Shown: piece by piece, positions 1-7,231 of the stretch | Numbering within the stretch: the stretch's first letter is position 1 | How the letters are laid out: every line of letters starts with the position of its first letter | Assembly: GCA_020441225.1 (NCBI GenBank) | Contig: JAGRMP010000496.1 | Coordinates: 1 to 11,130, forward strand | Direction: 5' to 3' | Length of the DNA stretch: 11,130 bases | DNA from: Maritimibacter sp. | Lineage (GTDB): Bacteria > Pseudomonadota > Alphaproteobacteria > Rhodobacterales > Rhodobacteraceae | Program-made: the position numbers and the translations under genes | The notes under the pieces: model-generated | The model's database searches: none | What the model was told of the DNA's origin: nothing | What the model saw: only the letters and a program-made list of their open reading frames with translations

Positions 1-728
1 CGCTTCGACAGCGCCTCGCCCTGCGGGCCGGTGAGCAGCGAGTGGTGCGCGAAGGCGGGCACCGCGCCGCCGAGCGCGGTGATGATCTGGATCTGGGTGC
101 CGGTGTTGGTCACGTGGTCGGAGCCGCGCACCACATGGGTGATGCCGAAATCGATGTCGTCGCAGACGCTCGCGAGGGTGTAGAGAAACTGCCCGTCGGC
201 GCGGATCAGCACCGGGTCGGAGACGGAGGCGGCGTCAATCGAGATCTCGCCGAGGATGCCGTCGTCCCAATTGATCCGCTCCTGGTCGAGCTTGAAGCGC
301 CAGTGGCCCGCGCCCCGCTCGGCGCGCAGACGGTCCTTGTCGGCCTCGCTGAGCGCGAGGGCAGCGCGGTCATAGACCGGGGGACGCCCCATGTTGAGCT
401 GCTTCTTGCGCTTGAGGTCAAGCTCGGTGGGCGTCTCGAAGGCCTCGTAGAACCGGCCTTTGTCGCGCAGATCCTGCGCGGCCTCTTCGTAGCGTTCGAT
501 CCGGGCGGACTGGCGTTCGATCCGGTCCCAGGCCAGGCCGAGCCATTCGAGGTCTTCCCGGATCGCGTCGGCGTATTCCTGTTTGGACCGTTCCGGGTCG
601 GTGTCGTCGAGCCGCAGGATGAAGGTGCCGCCCTGCGCCCGAGCGATCAACCAGTTGAACAGCGCGGTGCGCAGGTTGCCGATGTGAAGGTAGCCGGTGG
701 GCGAAGGGGCGAAGCGGGTAACGGTCAT
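1..728 (-). CDS. gltX: Glutamyl-tRNA synthetase, N-terminal part (3' end outside window)
   Basis: Class I aminoacyl-tRNA synthetase that charges tRNA with glutamate in the cytoplasm. Reading the minus strand from ATG at 728 gives 242 codons running off the window edge. The protein begins [18 protein letters not shown], with the HIGH-type signature as HIGN at residues 15-18. It continues with [15 protein letters not shown] (about 38-52) and the catalytic-domain stretch [16 protein letters not shown]. The last visible residues are L240-S241-K242, followed by the first two bases of an Arg codon, so the edge cuts the KMSKS-type loop (LSKR). An AGGAGA ribosome site lies 8 bases before the ATG. The region after residue 90 (FYEAFETP...) shows no cysteines of the type that form the zinc site of E. 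coli GluRS, as in many alphaproteobacterial enzymes. Alphaproteobacteria often carry two GltX copies; which one this is cannot be settled here. Identity is very secure. Confidence 0.97.
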   Translation of the reverse strand, partial: MTVTRFAPSPTGYLHIGNLRTALFNWLIARAQGGTFILRLDDTDPERSKQEYADAIREDLEWLGLAWDRIERQSARIERYEEAAQDLRDKGRFYEAFETPTELDLKRKKQLNMGRPPVYDRAALALSEADKDRLRAERGAGHWRFKLDQERINWDDGILGEISIDAASVSDPVLIRADGQFLYTLASVCDDIDFGITHVVRGSDHVTNTGTQIQIITALGGAVPAFAHHSLLTGPQGEALSK

Positions 729-747
729 GGGTGTCTCCTGTGCGGCG

Positions 748-766
748 GAGCTTTTTCACAAAGCTC
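748..766. repeat. Short inverted repeat in the gltX/zincin divergent gap
   Basis: GAGCTTT-TTCAC-AAAGCTC is a perfect 7-bp inverted repeat with a 5-nt loop. It lies 20-38 bases upstream of the gltX start, inside what would be the gltX leader or promoter. It could be a small operator or a leader hairpin. No convincing -35/-10 pair was found beside it, so its role is open. Confidence 0.4.
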
Positions 767-860
767 GGGACTTGTCTACATGGGAGCCCGGGCAGTCGGG
801 GCATGGCTTGCGCTCGGCCGGGTTTGGGAGAATGCTGGCGCCGGTCGGCCGGAGGATGGG

Positions 861-1274
861 ATGACGGATGCGGGACAGGAGCCCGGGTTGCCCCCGGGGC
901 TCGACGAGATCGAGCGTCTGGCGCTGGCGGCGGTCGAGGCCCTGCCGGACGGGTTCCGGTCGCCGGCCCGCGGCGTGGTGCTGCGGGTCGAGGACCTGGC
1001 CGACGACGCGCTGCTCGACGAGATGGGCATTGCCGATCCGTTCGAGCTGACCGGGCTTTACGACGGGATCCCCCTGACGCTGAAATCCGTCGCCGACCCG
1101 GCGCCGCAGCCGGACGTGATCTGGCTGTTTCGCCGGGCAATCCTCGACGAATGGATCGCGCGCGGCGACGTGACGCTCGAGGTGCTGGTTGCGCATGTGA
1201 TGGTGCACGAGCTGGCGCATCATTTCGGTTGGTCGGATGACGATATCGCGGCGATCGACCGGTGGTGGGAGTGA
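861..1274 (+). CDS. Small zincin-like metallopeptidase family protein (DUF1025/Zincin_1 type)
   Basis: Encodes 137 aa, the usual length for this family of small predicted zinc peptidases. The zinc motif HELAHHFGWSDDD spans residues 116-128: H116, E117 and H120 match HExxH, followed by the family's HxxG...D pattern. Upstream lie an acidic N-terminal helix region and the conserved block LYDGIPLTLKS (about 66-76) followed by IWLFRRAILDEW (about 87-98). No signal peptide or membrane segment is visible, so it is probably cytoplasmic. The start at 861 is chosen because GGAGG sits at 851-855 with good spacing. The frame stays open upstream, including an ATG at 780, but that region lacks a ribosome site and runs into the antisense of gltX. 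It diverges from gltX across 132 bases. Substrate and biological role are unknown for the family; actual proteolytic activity is assumed from the motif only. Confidence 0.9.
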   Translation: MTDAGQEPGLPPGLDEIERLALAAVEALPDGFRSPARGVVLRVEDLADDALLDEMGIADPFELTGLYDGIPLTLKSVADPAPQPDVIWLFRRAILDEWIARGDVTLEVLVAHVMVHELAHHFGWSDDDIAAIDRWWE

Positions 1275-1289
1275 GCCGGTTGGGGTGAG

Positions 1290-1332
1290 AAAGCGGCTTC
1301 GAAGCCGCTTTTACGCGATTTCGAAATCGCGT
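1290..1332. terminator. Two tandem perfect palindromes between convergent genes, probable terminator
   Basis: AAGCGGCTTCGAAGCCGCTT (1291-1310, extendable by one A/T pair on each side) is followed after two bases by ACGCGATTTCGAAATCGCGT (1313-1332). Both are perfect palindromes with a central TTCGAA, and each can form a hairpin of 8-9 bp. The first is followed by a TTTT run and the second by GTTTCC on the plus strand. On the minus strand the first hairpin is followed by TTTCTC. They lie 16 bases after the stop of the metallopeptidase gene and before the end of the oppositely directed DUF1801 gene. A bidirectional terminator is the simplest reading. The rest of the gap (1333-1436) shows nothing recognisable. 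Confidence 0.65.
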
Positions 1333-1436
1333 TTCCGGGGCGTGCGGGTTTGTCCTGTTTATGGAAACTGATTGTTCTGCTGTGAAGTCAAACACTTGCC
1401 TGGGTGGTGTCCGGCAACAGGCCGCTGCGCCCAGGC

Positions 1437-1871
1437 TCAGTTCGCGGTGATCGGGTAGCGGTCGGCGAGTTCGTCGAGGCCAGCGCGGACAAGATCCCTC
1501 AGCACCGTTTCGTCCACGTCCGAGAGCTTGTTGAGATAGAGGCAGGACTTGCCCAGCTTGTGCTTGCCGAGCCGGGCGAGCTCGTCATCGAAATTGCTGT
1601 AGCCGGGCATGATATAGACCACCAGGTTGGTCTTGCGCGGGCTGAAGCCGGTGGCGCAGAAGTCGCCCTCGCGGCCGCTTTCGTAGCGGTAATGGTACGA
1701 CCCGTATCCGACGATCGAGGGCCCCCACATCCGCGGGCGCCACCCGGTCACCTCGCGAAAGATCGCGTCGAGTCGCTCTGCGTCGGCGCGGCGCGTGGGG
1801 TGCTCGACGGATGCGAGGAACCGGGTCACGGCGGCGTCGGTCGCGCGGGTCTTGTTCTGGGTCTCACTCAT
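1437..1871 (-). CDS. DUF1801 domain-containing protein
   Basis: Encodes 144 aa from ATG at 1871; a GTG codon directly precedes it at 1874. The ATG is preferred because GAAGGG (1883-1878) lies 6 bases upstream, against 3 for the GTG. The sequence matches the DUF1801 (YdhG-like) pattern. It has an N-terminal helical segment (about 11-40, AAVTRFLASVEHPTRRADAERL), then W-x-P-R-M-W-G-P-S-I-V-G-Y-G (about 44-57). A YRYESGREGDFCATGFSPRK segment follows (62-80), then a hydrophobic strand NLVVYIMPG and GKHKLGKSCLYLNKLSDVD (102-120). It has no signal peptide or membrane segment. The family is widespread, small and of unknown biochemical role; an iron-chaperone-like fold has been noted for relatives. 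It diverges from the MBL hydrolase gene across 93 bases, which may hold both promoters, although none stands out. Confidence 0.9.
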   Translation of the reverse strand: MSETQNKTRATDAAVTRFLASVEHPTRRADAERLDAIFREVTGWRPRMWGPSIVGYGSYHYRYESGREGDFCATGFSPRKTNLVVYIMPGYSNFDDELARLGKHKLGKSCLYLNKLSDVDETVLRDLVRAGLDELADRYPITAN

Positions 1872-1964
1872 CACATGCCCTTCACGTTGTCGTGCAGTTC
1901 GGATCGCTTCGCGTCTGGATCACGTAGGCTGACGATAGCGTAACAGAACCACAGGGAGGACAAC

Positions 1965-2888
1965 ATGTCCGTGAACGACATCAGGATGAACCGCCGTGCG
2001 CTTCTCGCCGGGGCCGCGGCGTTGCCGATGACCGCGAGCGGGGCTTTTGCCGCCGCCGAGATGCTCGGTGCGGCGACGACGCGGTTCAACCGCTTCGGGC
2101 TGGGCGGATTCGAAGTGACCGCGCTGCTAGCGGGCTCGCGGCTGATGGAAAACCCGCATGGCATGTACGGCGTGAACGTCTCCGACGAAGAATTTGCCGC
2201 CGCCGCTGCGGATGCCAATATCCCCGCCGACAGGATGCAGGGGTTCTTCACCCCCACCGTGGTCAATACCGGTGCCGAACTCGTGCTGTTCGACACCGGG
2301 CTGAACCCTGCGGGGATCAGCTCTGCGCTCGCCGAGGCGGGCTACACGCCGGACCAGGTCGATGTGGTGGTCATCACCCATATGCACGGCGACCATATCG
2401 GCGGCATCGCCGATGACGCGGGCATGCCGACCTTTCCCAATGCGCGCTACGTCACCGGGGCGGTCGAGTTCGACGCCTGGGACATGTCGGGGAACGAGGG
2501 GTTCGAGGCCAAGGTGCGGCCGCTGGCCGAGAAGATGACTTTTCTCGACGGCGGCGGGTCGGTCGCCTCGGGGATCACCGCGGTCGAGGCCTTCGGACAC
2601 ACGCCGGGCCATATGGGTTACATGATCGAGAGCGACGGCGAAGTGCTGCTGCTCGCGGCCGATTTCGCCAACCATTACGTGTTTTCGCTTGCGAACCCGG
2701 AATGGCATTTCGGCTTCGACATGGACAAGGAGATGGCGGTGGCCTCACGCAAGGAGGTGCTGGGGATGCTCGCCGCCGACAGGCTGCCGTTCATCGGCTA
2801 TCACATGCCCTGGCCGGCGCTCGGCTATGTCGAGGCGAAAGGCGACGGCTTTCAGTACGTGCCGTCGAGCTACCAGATGATGCTCTAG
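1965..2888 (+). CDS. Tat-exported MBL-fold metallo-hydrolase
   Basis: A 307-aa metallo-beta-lactamase-fold hydrolase. The N-terminus has a twin-arginine signal: NRRALLAG at residues 9-16, a short hydrophobic core, and a likely cleavage after an AFA/AAA segment near 26-31. Export of the folded, metal-loaded enzyme to the periplasm is therefore expected. The binuclear metal site is complete: HMHGDH (H139, H141, D143, H144), H216 in GHTPGH, D233 in AADF, and H280 in GYHMPWP. The first two lobes are preceded by LFDTGLNP (108-115). It lacks class-B beta-lactamase hallmarks. It most resembles the broad lactonase/glyoxalase-like MBL group, so an ester or lactone substrate is a guess. The start is fixed by AGGGAGGA at 1953-1960, five bases or so before ATG 1965; an internal ATG at 1986 lacks this. 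It converges with the gene ending at 2926. Confidence 0.93.
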   Translation: MSVNDIRMNRRALLAGAAALPMTASGAFAAAEMLGAATTRFNRFGLGGFEVTALLAGSRLMENPHGMYGVNVSDEEFAAAAADANIPADRMQGFFTPTVVNTGAELVLFDTGLNPAGISSALAEAGYTPDQVDVVVITHMHGDHIGGIADDAGMPTFPNARYVTGAVEFDAWDMSGNEGFEAKVRPLAEKMTFLDGGGSVASGITAVEAFGHTPGHMGYMIESDGEVLLLAADFANHYVFSLANPEWHFGFDMDKEMAVASRKEVLGMLAADRLPFIGYHMPWPALGYVEAKGDGFQYVPSSYQMML

Positions 2889-2918
2889 GCGGTCCCTCGG
2901 GGGACGGGTGCGGACCGC
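2889..2918. terminator. GC-rich hairpin between convergent genes
   Basis: GCGGTCC (2889-2895) pairs with GGACCGC (2912-2918). An alternative inner stem is GTCCC-TCGG-GGGAC (2892-2905). It begins one base after the stop of the MBL gene and 8 bases beyond the end of the opposing membrane-protein gene. The position suits a shared terminator, but no T-run follows in either direction, so intrinsic termination is uncertain. Confidence 0.35.
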
Positions 2919-2925
2919 GTGGGGC

Positions 2926-3465
2926 CTAATAGGCCCGCGCGCGCGCCTCTGCCAGCGCTGCAGGGTCGTAGGGATCGTAGGTCGGCGGCGGCGCGGTACG
3001 CTGGGCGCGGGACTTGGCTGCCAGTTTCTCGACATAGCGCGCGGTCGCCTCGGCGGAGGCGGGCAGGTGGGTCCAGGGAATGTCGACGCGCCCACCGCGC
3101 CCGGCCGGGCTCTTGCGCATCGCGAAGCTCACCCAGCGCGCGGCCGGGAAGAACCCGACCGAGACACTGCGCACCGAGACCGAGGCAAGGTCGGTCCAGG
3201 GCCGCGGCTTGCGGCCCATGACGGAAAAGCCGCGCGCGTCGCAGGCGAAGGCAGGACGCGGGTTTGCAAGTGCGATCACGGCCCGCAAAGCGGTCACGAA
3301 TCCTCCGGCGAAGAACAACGCCGGCCAGAACCAGGCCAGCGACGGCCCGCCGGTCTGGGCGCCGAAGATCTGCCACAGCCGGGTGCCGACGAGCAGGAAC
3401 ACGGCGCCCAGCGTCGCGGCCGCGTAGAGCCTCTTGCGACTGGGATAGATCTCGATTCTGTCCAT
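2926..3465 (-). CDS. STM3941-like small membrane protein with PH-like cytoplasmic region
   Basis: Encodes 179 aa from ATG at 3465. It begins MDRIEIYPSRKRLYAAATLG, the 'IEIYPSRKR' opening typical of proteins named STM3941 family. There are two hydrophobic segments: about 13-33 (AAATLGAVFLLVGTRLW) and about 43-68 (LAWFWPALFFAGGFVTALRAVIAL). A soluble half follows with the CDARGFSVMGRKPRPWTDLASVSV block (about 75-98), which resembles bacterial PH-like domains anchored to the membrane. The tail is proline/tyrosine- and alanine-rich (PPPTYDPYDPAALAEARARAY). The ribosome site is weak (GGGGTG). It lies 86 bases downstream of nadE on the same strand, so it may be cotranscribed. No common function with NAD synthesis is known. 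Family function is unknown; the membrane topology is my reading. Confidence 0.82.
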   Translation of the reverse strand: MDRIEIYPSRKRLYAAATLGAVFLLVGTRLWQIFGAQTGGPSLAWFWPALFFAGGFVTALRAVIALANPRPAFACDARGFSVMGRKPRPWTDLASVSVRSVSVGFFPAARWVSFAMRKSPAGRGGRVDIPWTHLPASAEATARYVEKLAAKSRAQRTAPPPTYDPYDPAALAEARARAY

Positions 3466-3551
3466 TGATGCACCCCGGTGACATGACCTGACAGCGGAGA
3501 GGGTAGCACCGCGGTATGACCGAATTCGGGCGGGGTTGGATCGCTTTGACG

Positions 3552-5213
3552 TCAGGTCTTGTCGCGCCAGCGGTTGGCGACCGGGTAGCGGCGGTCGAGC
3601 CAGAAAGCGCGGCGGGTGAGGCGGGCCCCCGGAGCGGACTGGAAGCGCTTGTATTCGCTTATGAAAATCAGGTGTTCGACCCGTTTCACCACGTCCCGGT
3701 CGAAGCCTTCGGCGACCAGCTCCCCGACGCTCGCTTCGCGGTCGATCAGCCCGTCGAGGATCGCGTCGAGCACCTCGTAGGGAGGGAGCGAATCCTCGTC
3801 CTTCTGGTCTTCGCGCAGCTCGGCCGAGGGGGGCTTGTCGATCACCGAGGGCGGGATGACTTCCCCGGCCGGCGCCCGCATCCAGGGCCGGTGATTGGCA
3901 TTGCGCCAGCGGCAGGTTTCGAACACCCGGGTCTTGTAGAGATCCTTGAGCGGGTTGTAGCCGCCCGACATGTCTCCGTAGATCGTGGCATAGCCCACCG
4001 CGACCTCGGATTTGTTCCCCGTCGTCAGCAGCATTTCCCCGAACTTGTTGGACAGCGCCATGAGCAGGAGCCCGCGCAGGCGGGACTGGATGTTTTCCTC
4101 GGTCACGTCCGGCTTGGTCCCTTCGAAGAAGGGTGCGAGCGCCTCGGTGACGGCGGCGCGCGGGCCGGAGATGGGCAGCGTGTCGAGCCTTGTGCCGAGC
4201 GCTTTCGCCACCGCTTCGGCATCGTCGAGGCTGGATTGCGAGGTGTATTCGGACGGCAGCATGACGCAGCGGACATTCTCGGGTCCGAGCGCGTCGGCGG
4301 CGATGGCGGCGACCAGCGCGCTGTCGACCCCGCCCGAGAGGCCGAGCAGCGCCTTTTTGAACCCGGTCTTGGCGAAGTAATCGCCGAGCGCGATCACCAT
4401 GGTGCGGTAATCCGCCTCCCAGGCGTCGGGTTCGGGGGTGACCGGGCCGGGCCGGATCCGCCAGCCGTCCGCGGTGTGTTCCAGGTCGACATGGGCGATC
4501 GCGTCGTCGAACTGCGGAAGCTGGAAGGCGATCTCGCCGCCCGGATTGATGCCGAAGCTCGCGCCGTCGAAGACCTGGTCGTCCTGCCCGCCGGTCATGT
4601 TGAGATAGACCAGCGGCAGCCCGGTCTCCACGACCCGCGCGCGCATTTTCTCGTGCCGCAGCGCGACCTTGCCGCGGTGATAGGGCGAGCCGTTGGGCAC
4701 GACGAGGATCTGCGCGCCGGCGTCGGCCATGGTCGAACAGACATGGTCTTCCCACCAGGCGTCTTCGCAGATCGGGGTGCCGATCAGCAGCGGGCCGATG
4801 CGGAAGGGCCCCTGGTCGGGGCCGCGGGCGAAGAGGCGCTTTTCGTCGAAGACATCGGTGTTGGGCAGCACCTGTTTCAACACGCGGAGCGCGACGCGGC
4901 CGCCGTCGCAGATATGGAGCGCGTTGTAGAGCGCGGTGCCGTCGTGGAAAGGTGCGCCGATGGCCAGCGGCGGCCCATCGGCGGTGTCGGCCGCCAGCGC
5001 CTCGACCGCCGCCATGGCTTCGCGGTAGAAGGCCGGGCGCATCACCAGGTCCTGCGGCTGGTAGCCGATGGTGAACATCTCGGGCAGCATGACCAGATCG
5101 GCGCCCGCCGTTTTCCCGGTCTCCCAGGCGGCGCGCGCCTTGGCGATGTTGCCGGGAATGTCGCCGAGCGTGGGGGCGAGCTGGGCCAGGGTCAGGCGAA
5201 AGGTCTCACTCAT
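3552..5213 (-). CDS. nadE: Glutamine-dependent NAD+ synthase
   Basis: A 553-aa cytoplasmic enzyme that converts nicotinic acid adenine dinucleotide to NAD+ using ATP and glutamine-derived ammonia, the last step of NAD biosynthesis. The N-terminal nitrilase-type glutaminase domain (about 5-245) carries the triad E45 (VMLPEMF), K113 (RVLKQVLPN) and C149 (GTPICEDAWW). The C-terminal synthetase domain holds the ATP pyrophosphatase loop SGGVDS at 293-298. It also has the downstream NAD-synthase signatures SRLRGLLLMALSN, LLTTGNKSEVAVGYATIYGD and GGYNPLKDLYKT, and ends in a basic helix ISEYKRFQSAPGARLTRRAFW. The length is typical of the short bacterial two-domain form. The start ATG at 5213 is preceded by AAAGGCG. 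It is divergent from the MORN-repeat gene over 262 bases. All catalytic residues checked are present. Confidence 0.97.
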   Translation of the reverse strand: MSETFRLTLAQLAPTLGDIPGNIAKARAAWETGKTAGADLVMLPEMFTIGYQPQDLVMRPAFYREAMAAVEALAADTADGPPLAIGAPFHDGTALYNALHICDGGRVALRVLKQVLPNTDVFDEKRLFARGPDQGPFRIGPLLIGTPICEDAWWEDHVCSTMADAGAQILVVPNGSPYHRGKVALRHEKMRARVVETGLPLVYLNMTGGQDDQVFDGASFGINPGGEIAFQLPQFDDAIAHVDLEHTADGWRIRPGPVTPEPDAWEADYRTMVIALGDYFAKTGFKKALLGLSGGVDSALVAAIAADALGPENVRCVMLPSEYTSQSSLDDAEAVAKALGTRLDTLPISGPRAAVTEALAPFFEGTKPDVTEENIQSRLRGLLLMALSNKFGEMLLTTGNKSEVAVGYATIYGDMSGGYNPLKDLYKTRVFETCRWRNANHRPWMRAPAGEVIPPSVIDKPPSAELREDQKDEDSLPPYEVLDAILDGLIDREASVGELVAEGFDRDVVKRVEHLIFISEYKRFQSAPGARLTRRAFWLDRRYPVANRWRDKT

Positions 5214-5383
5214 CGGGGCGCCTTTGGGATCGGGAAGCTGCGTCGGAACTCGGGTGCAGGTTTAGCAGGTTTGCGGGCGAGGGAAAGCAGCGCCGGGCGC
5301 AGGGGCGGATCGCGACCGGTGCCGCCCCGGCGCGGGTCCGGGATGTGTGCAGGGGATGCGACGGTTTCGAACCGGCGAAAGTC

Positions 5384-5412
5384 TTGCCCCCCGCATGGGG
5401 TTCTTCTAGGGT
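5384..5412 (+). promoter_or_regulatory. Candidate sigma-70-type promoter for the MORN-repeat gene
   Basis: TTGCCC (5384-5389) and TAGGGT (5407-5412) are separated by 17 bases. They keep the best-conserved positions of -35 (TTG) and -10 (first T, A and last T). They lie 64 bases before the start codon at 5476. This is the best promoter-like pair in the 262-base nadE/MORN divergent gap; nothing comparable was seen for nadE on the other strand. It is a match by eye only. Confidence 0.35.
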
Positions 5413-5475
5413 CTGCGACAGCCGGGGGGCCGCAGCGCGCGCACCGGACCGGACGGGGACCGGAAGGACACGCCC

Positions 5476-7122
5476 ATGACACTTGTGACGACTTTTTCTG
5501 CACGCCCGCGCAACCTGGGGCTCAAGGGCTGTGCCCTGGGGTTGGGACTGGGGTTGGCGCTGGCAGTTCCGGGCGCGGCCCTTGCCCAGGCCAGCGGCAC
5601 GGAAACCGTTCAATACGAGGACGGCACCTTCTATGAAGGTGAGCTCAAGGACGGGGTGCGCCACGGCGCCGGCACGCTGCGCACGCCGAACGGCTACGAA
5701 TACACCGGCACGTTCGTCGACGGCGAGATCCGGGGCGAGGGCACCGCGCGTTTCCCCAACGGGTCGGTCTACGAGGGCGGGTTTGCCGCCGGGCGGCCGC
5801 ACGGGCTGGGCAAGGTGACCTATCCCGACGGGACGGTCTACGAGGGCGACTGGATCGACGGCAAGATCAACGGGTCCGGGGTTGTGACCTATGCCACGGG
5901 CTTCACCTACGAAGGCGCGTTCCGCAACGGCGAACACAACGGCAAGGGCCGGCTCGAAAGCCCGTCGGGCTCGGTCTATGAGGGCGACTGGGCGATGGGT
6001 GTCAAAGAGGGTTCGGGCAAGCTCACCGAGGCCGACGGCACGATCTACACCGGCACTTTCAAGGACGGCCAGCCCGACGGGCTCGGTACGCTCAAGAGCT
6101 CCGATGGCACCACCTACGAAGGCGGTTGGCAGCAGGGGCGGATGCACGGTGCGGGCCGGCTCACCTTTCCCGACGGGTCGGTCTACGACGGGCCTTTCGA
6201 GGAGGGGCTGCGCACCGGCCAGGGCAAGATCACCTATGCCAACGGCGACGTCTATATTGGCGATTTCGTCGCCGGGAAGCGTTCGGGCGAGGGCACGCTG
6301 ACCGGGGCGGACGGCTACAAATACGAAGGCAGCTGGGTCGACGGCCAGAGCGACGGCGCCGGGGTCGAGACCTATGCCGACGGTTCGGTCTATTCCGGCC
6401 AGTTCCGCGCCGGTCTGCCCGACGGCGAGGGCGAGCTGACCAAGGCGGACGGCTCGAGTTACAAGGGCGGCTTCCGCGACGGTGTGTTCGAAGGCCAGGG
6501 CCTGCGCACCTATCCCGACGGATCGAGCTACGAAGGCGGTTTCGTCGCCGGTCAGTTCGAGGGCTCGGGGGTCTGGACCCTTGCCGATGGCACGACCTAT
6601 GACGGCGGTTTCAAAGGTGGGACCTACGACGGTCAGGGCAAACTCACCCGCGCCGACGGGACGGTCTACGAAGGCGGCTTTGCCGACGGTCTGTACCAGG
6701 GCGAGGGCACGCTGACGTTGCCGGACGGGACGGTCTATGCCGGGGAGTTCGGTGCCGGGCTCTATGAAGGCGACGGCACGCTGACCGAGGCGGACGGCTA
6801 TATCTACGCCGGTTCCTGGCTTGGCGGGGTCGAGCACGGGCAGGGCATGGCGACCTATCCCGACGGAACCACCTACGAAGGCGCGTTCGAGAACGGAATC
6901 CGCGAAGGCCAGGGGCTTGCGATCTACCCCGACGGCAGCCGGATCAACGACATCTGGGTTGGGGGCGTGGCGCAGTCGATGCTGGGTGGTCCGCAGGCCG
7001 GAGATGCGGCGGCGGACGGTGCAGCGGCGGGTGGTGCAGCGGCGGACGGTGCCGCGGCGGACGGTGCGGCGGCAGATGGGGCGGCGGCAGATGGGGCGGC
7101 GGCGGAGGCCCCGGCCCAGTAA
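5476..7122 (+). CDS. Exported MORN-repeat protein with Ala-Asp-Gly repeat tail
   Basis: Encodes 548 aa. Residues 1-38 form a signal peptide: a basic N-region with R10 and R12, a Leu/Gly/Ala core, and a probable cleavage at ALA-Q near 37/38, so the protein is exported. Residues 47-483 are exactly 19 consecutive 23-residue MORN repeats with no indels, consensus YxDGTxYEGxFxxGxxxGxGxLT. A twentieth starts at 484 (YPDGSRINDIWVGG) and decays. Residues 511-545 are seven AAADG-type pentapeptides, and the protein ends EAPAQ. MORN repeats build long beta-hairpin solenoids. In eukaryotes they bind membranes or proteins, but in bacteria their partners are mostly unknown. AAGGA precedes the ATG by 7 bases. 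No enzymatic domain is present. A periplasmic or surface scaffold is plausible but inferred. Confidence 0.9.
   Translation: MTLVTTFSARPRNLGLKGCALGLGLGLALAVPGAALAQASGTETVQYEDGTFYEGELKDGVRHGAGTLRTPNGYEYTGTFVDGEIRGEGTARFPNGSVYEGGFAAGRPHGLGKVTYPDGTVYEGDWIDGKINGSGVVTYATGFTYEGAFRNGEHNGKGRLESPSGSVYEGDWAMGVKEGSGKLTEADGTIYTGTFKDGQPDGLGTLKSSDGTTYEGGWQQGRMHGAGRLTFPDGSVYDGPFEEGLRTGQGKITYANGDVYIGDFVAGKRSGEGTLTGADGYKYEGSWVDGQSDGAGVETYADGSVYSGQFRAGLPDGEGELTKADGSSYKGGFRDGVFEGQGLRTYPDGSSYEGGFVAGQFEGSGVWTLADGTTYDGGFKGGTYDGQGKLTRADGTVYEGGFADGLYQGEGTLTLPDGTVYAGEFGAGLYEGDGTLTEADGYIYAGSWLGGVEHGQGMATYPDGTTYEGAFENGIREGQGLAIYPDGSRINDIWVGGVAQSMLGGPQAGDAAADGAAAGGAAADGAAADGAAADGAAADGAAAEAPAQ
5614..6924 (+). repeat. 19 in-phase 69-bp units encoding MORN repeats
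   Basis: Nineteen contiguous 69-bp units, each encoding one 23-residue MORN motif, run without an insertion or deletion. Glycines and the Y-E-G core are fixed, while the positions between them vary. The DNA units differ by many synonymous and replacement changes, so this is an old, selected protein repeat and not a recent DNA expansion. Confidence 0.9.
7006..7110 (+). repeat. 15-bp coding minisatellite (AAADG tail)
   Basis: Seven consecutive 15-base units encode AAADG, AAAGG, AAADG (four times) and AAAEA. Neighbouring units at 7066-7080 and 7081-7095 are identical, which suggests recent slippage or unequal exchange. Unit gain or loss would keep the frame, so the tail length could vary between strains. 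Confidence 0.85.
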
Positions 7123-7163
7123 CGCGGGCGACTGCGGCGCGGCGACGCTCGATCCAAGAAAAC

Positions 7164-7203
7164 CAAGCGGCACCCCGGGAGACGGGATGCCGCTTGTTTT
7201 TTT
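7164..7203. terminator. Strong shared terminator, MORN gene (+) and DUF4278 gene A (-)
   Basis: CAAGCGGCA (7164-7172) pairs with TGCCGCTTG (7188-7196). After one C/A mismatch the stem continues with CCCG/CGGG, leaving loop GGAGA. Seven T's follow on the plus strand (7197-7203), a textbook intrinsic terminator for the MORN gene. On the minus strand the same stem is followed by GTTTTCTT, so it can also end transcription of the small gene at 7232-7462. Confidence 0.85.
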
Positions 7204-7231
7204 GATCCGGTGAGTGAGATTTCCGCCCGTG

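Noticed and set aside
42..860. In-frame upstream extension of the metallopeptidase gene
   Set aside because: It lies antisense to gltX, and the family protein starts at 861 after a clear GGAGG site. The ATG at 780 has no ribosome site.
2926..4755. Minus-strand frame joining part of the nadE region to the small membrane protein as one 609-aa protein
   Set aside because: The first 430 residues are an out-of-frame Arg-rich shadow of nadE. The real protein starts at the ATG at 3465 with the IEIYPSRKR opening.
3516..5636. Open plus-strand frame of about 700 codons opposite nadE
   Set aside because: nadE has all catalytic residues on the minus strand. The plus-strand translation is compositionally odd and matches nothing.
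7006..7110. Possible CRISPR-like array or direct-repeat origin
   Set aside because: Units are 15 bp, contiguous and without spacers, and they encode AAADG in frame with the MORN protein.
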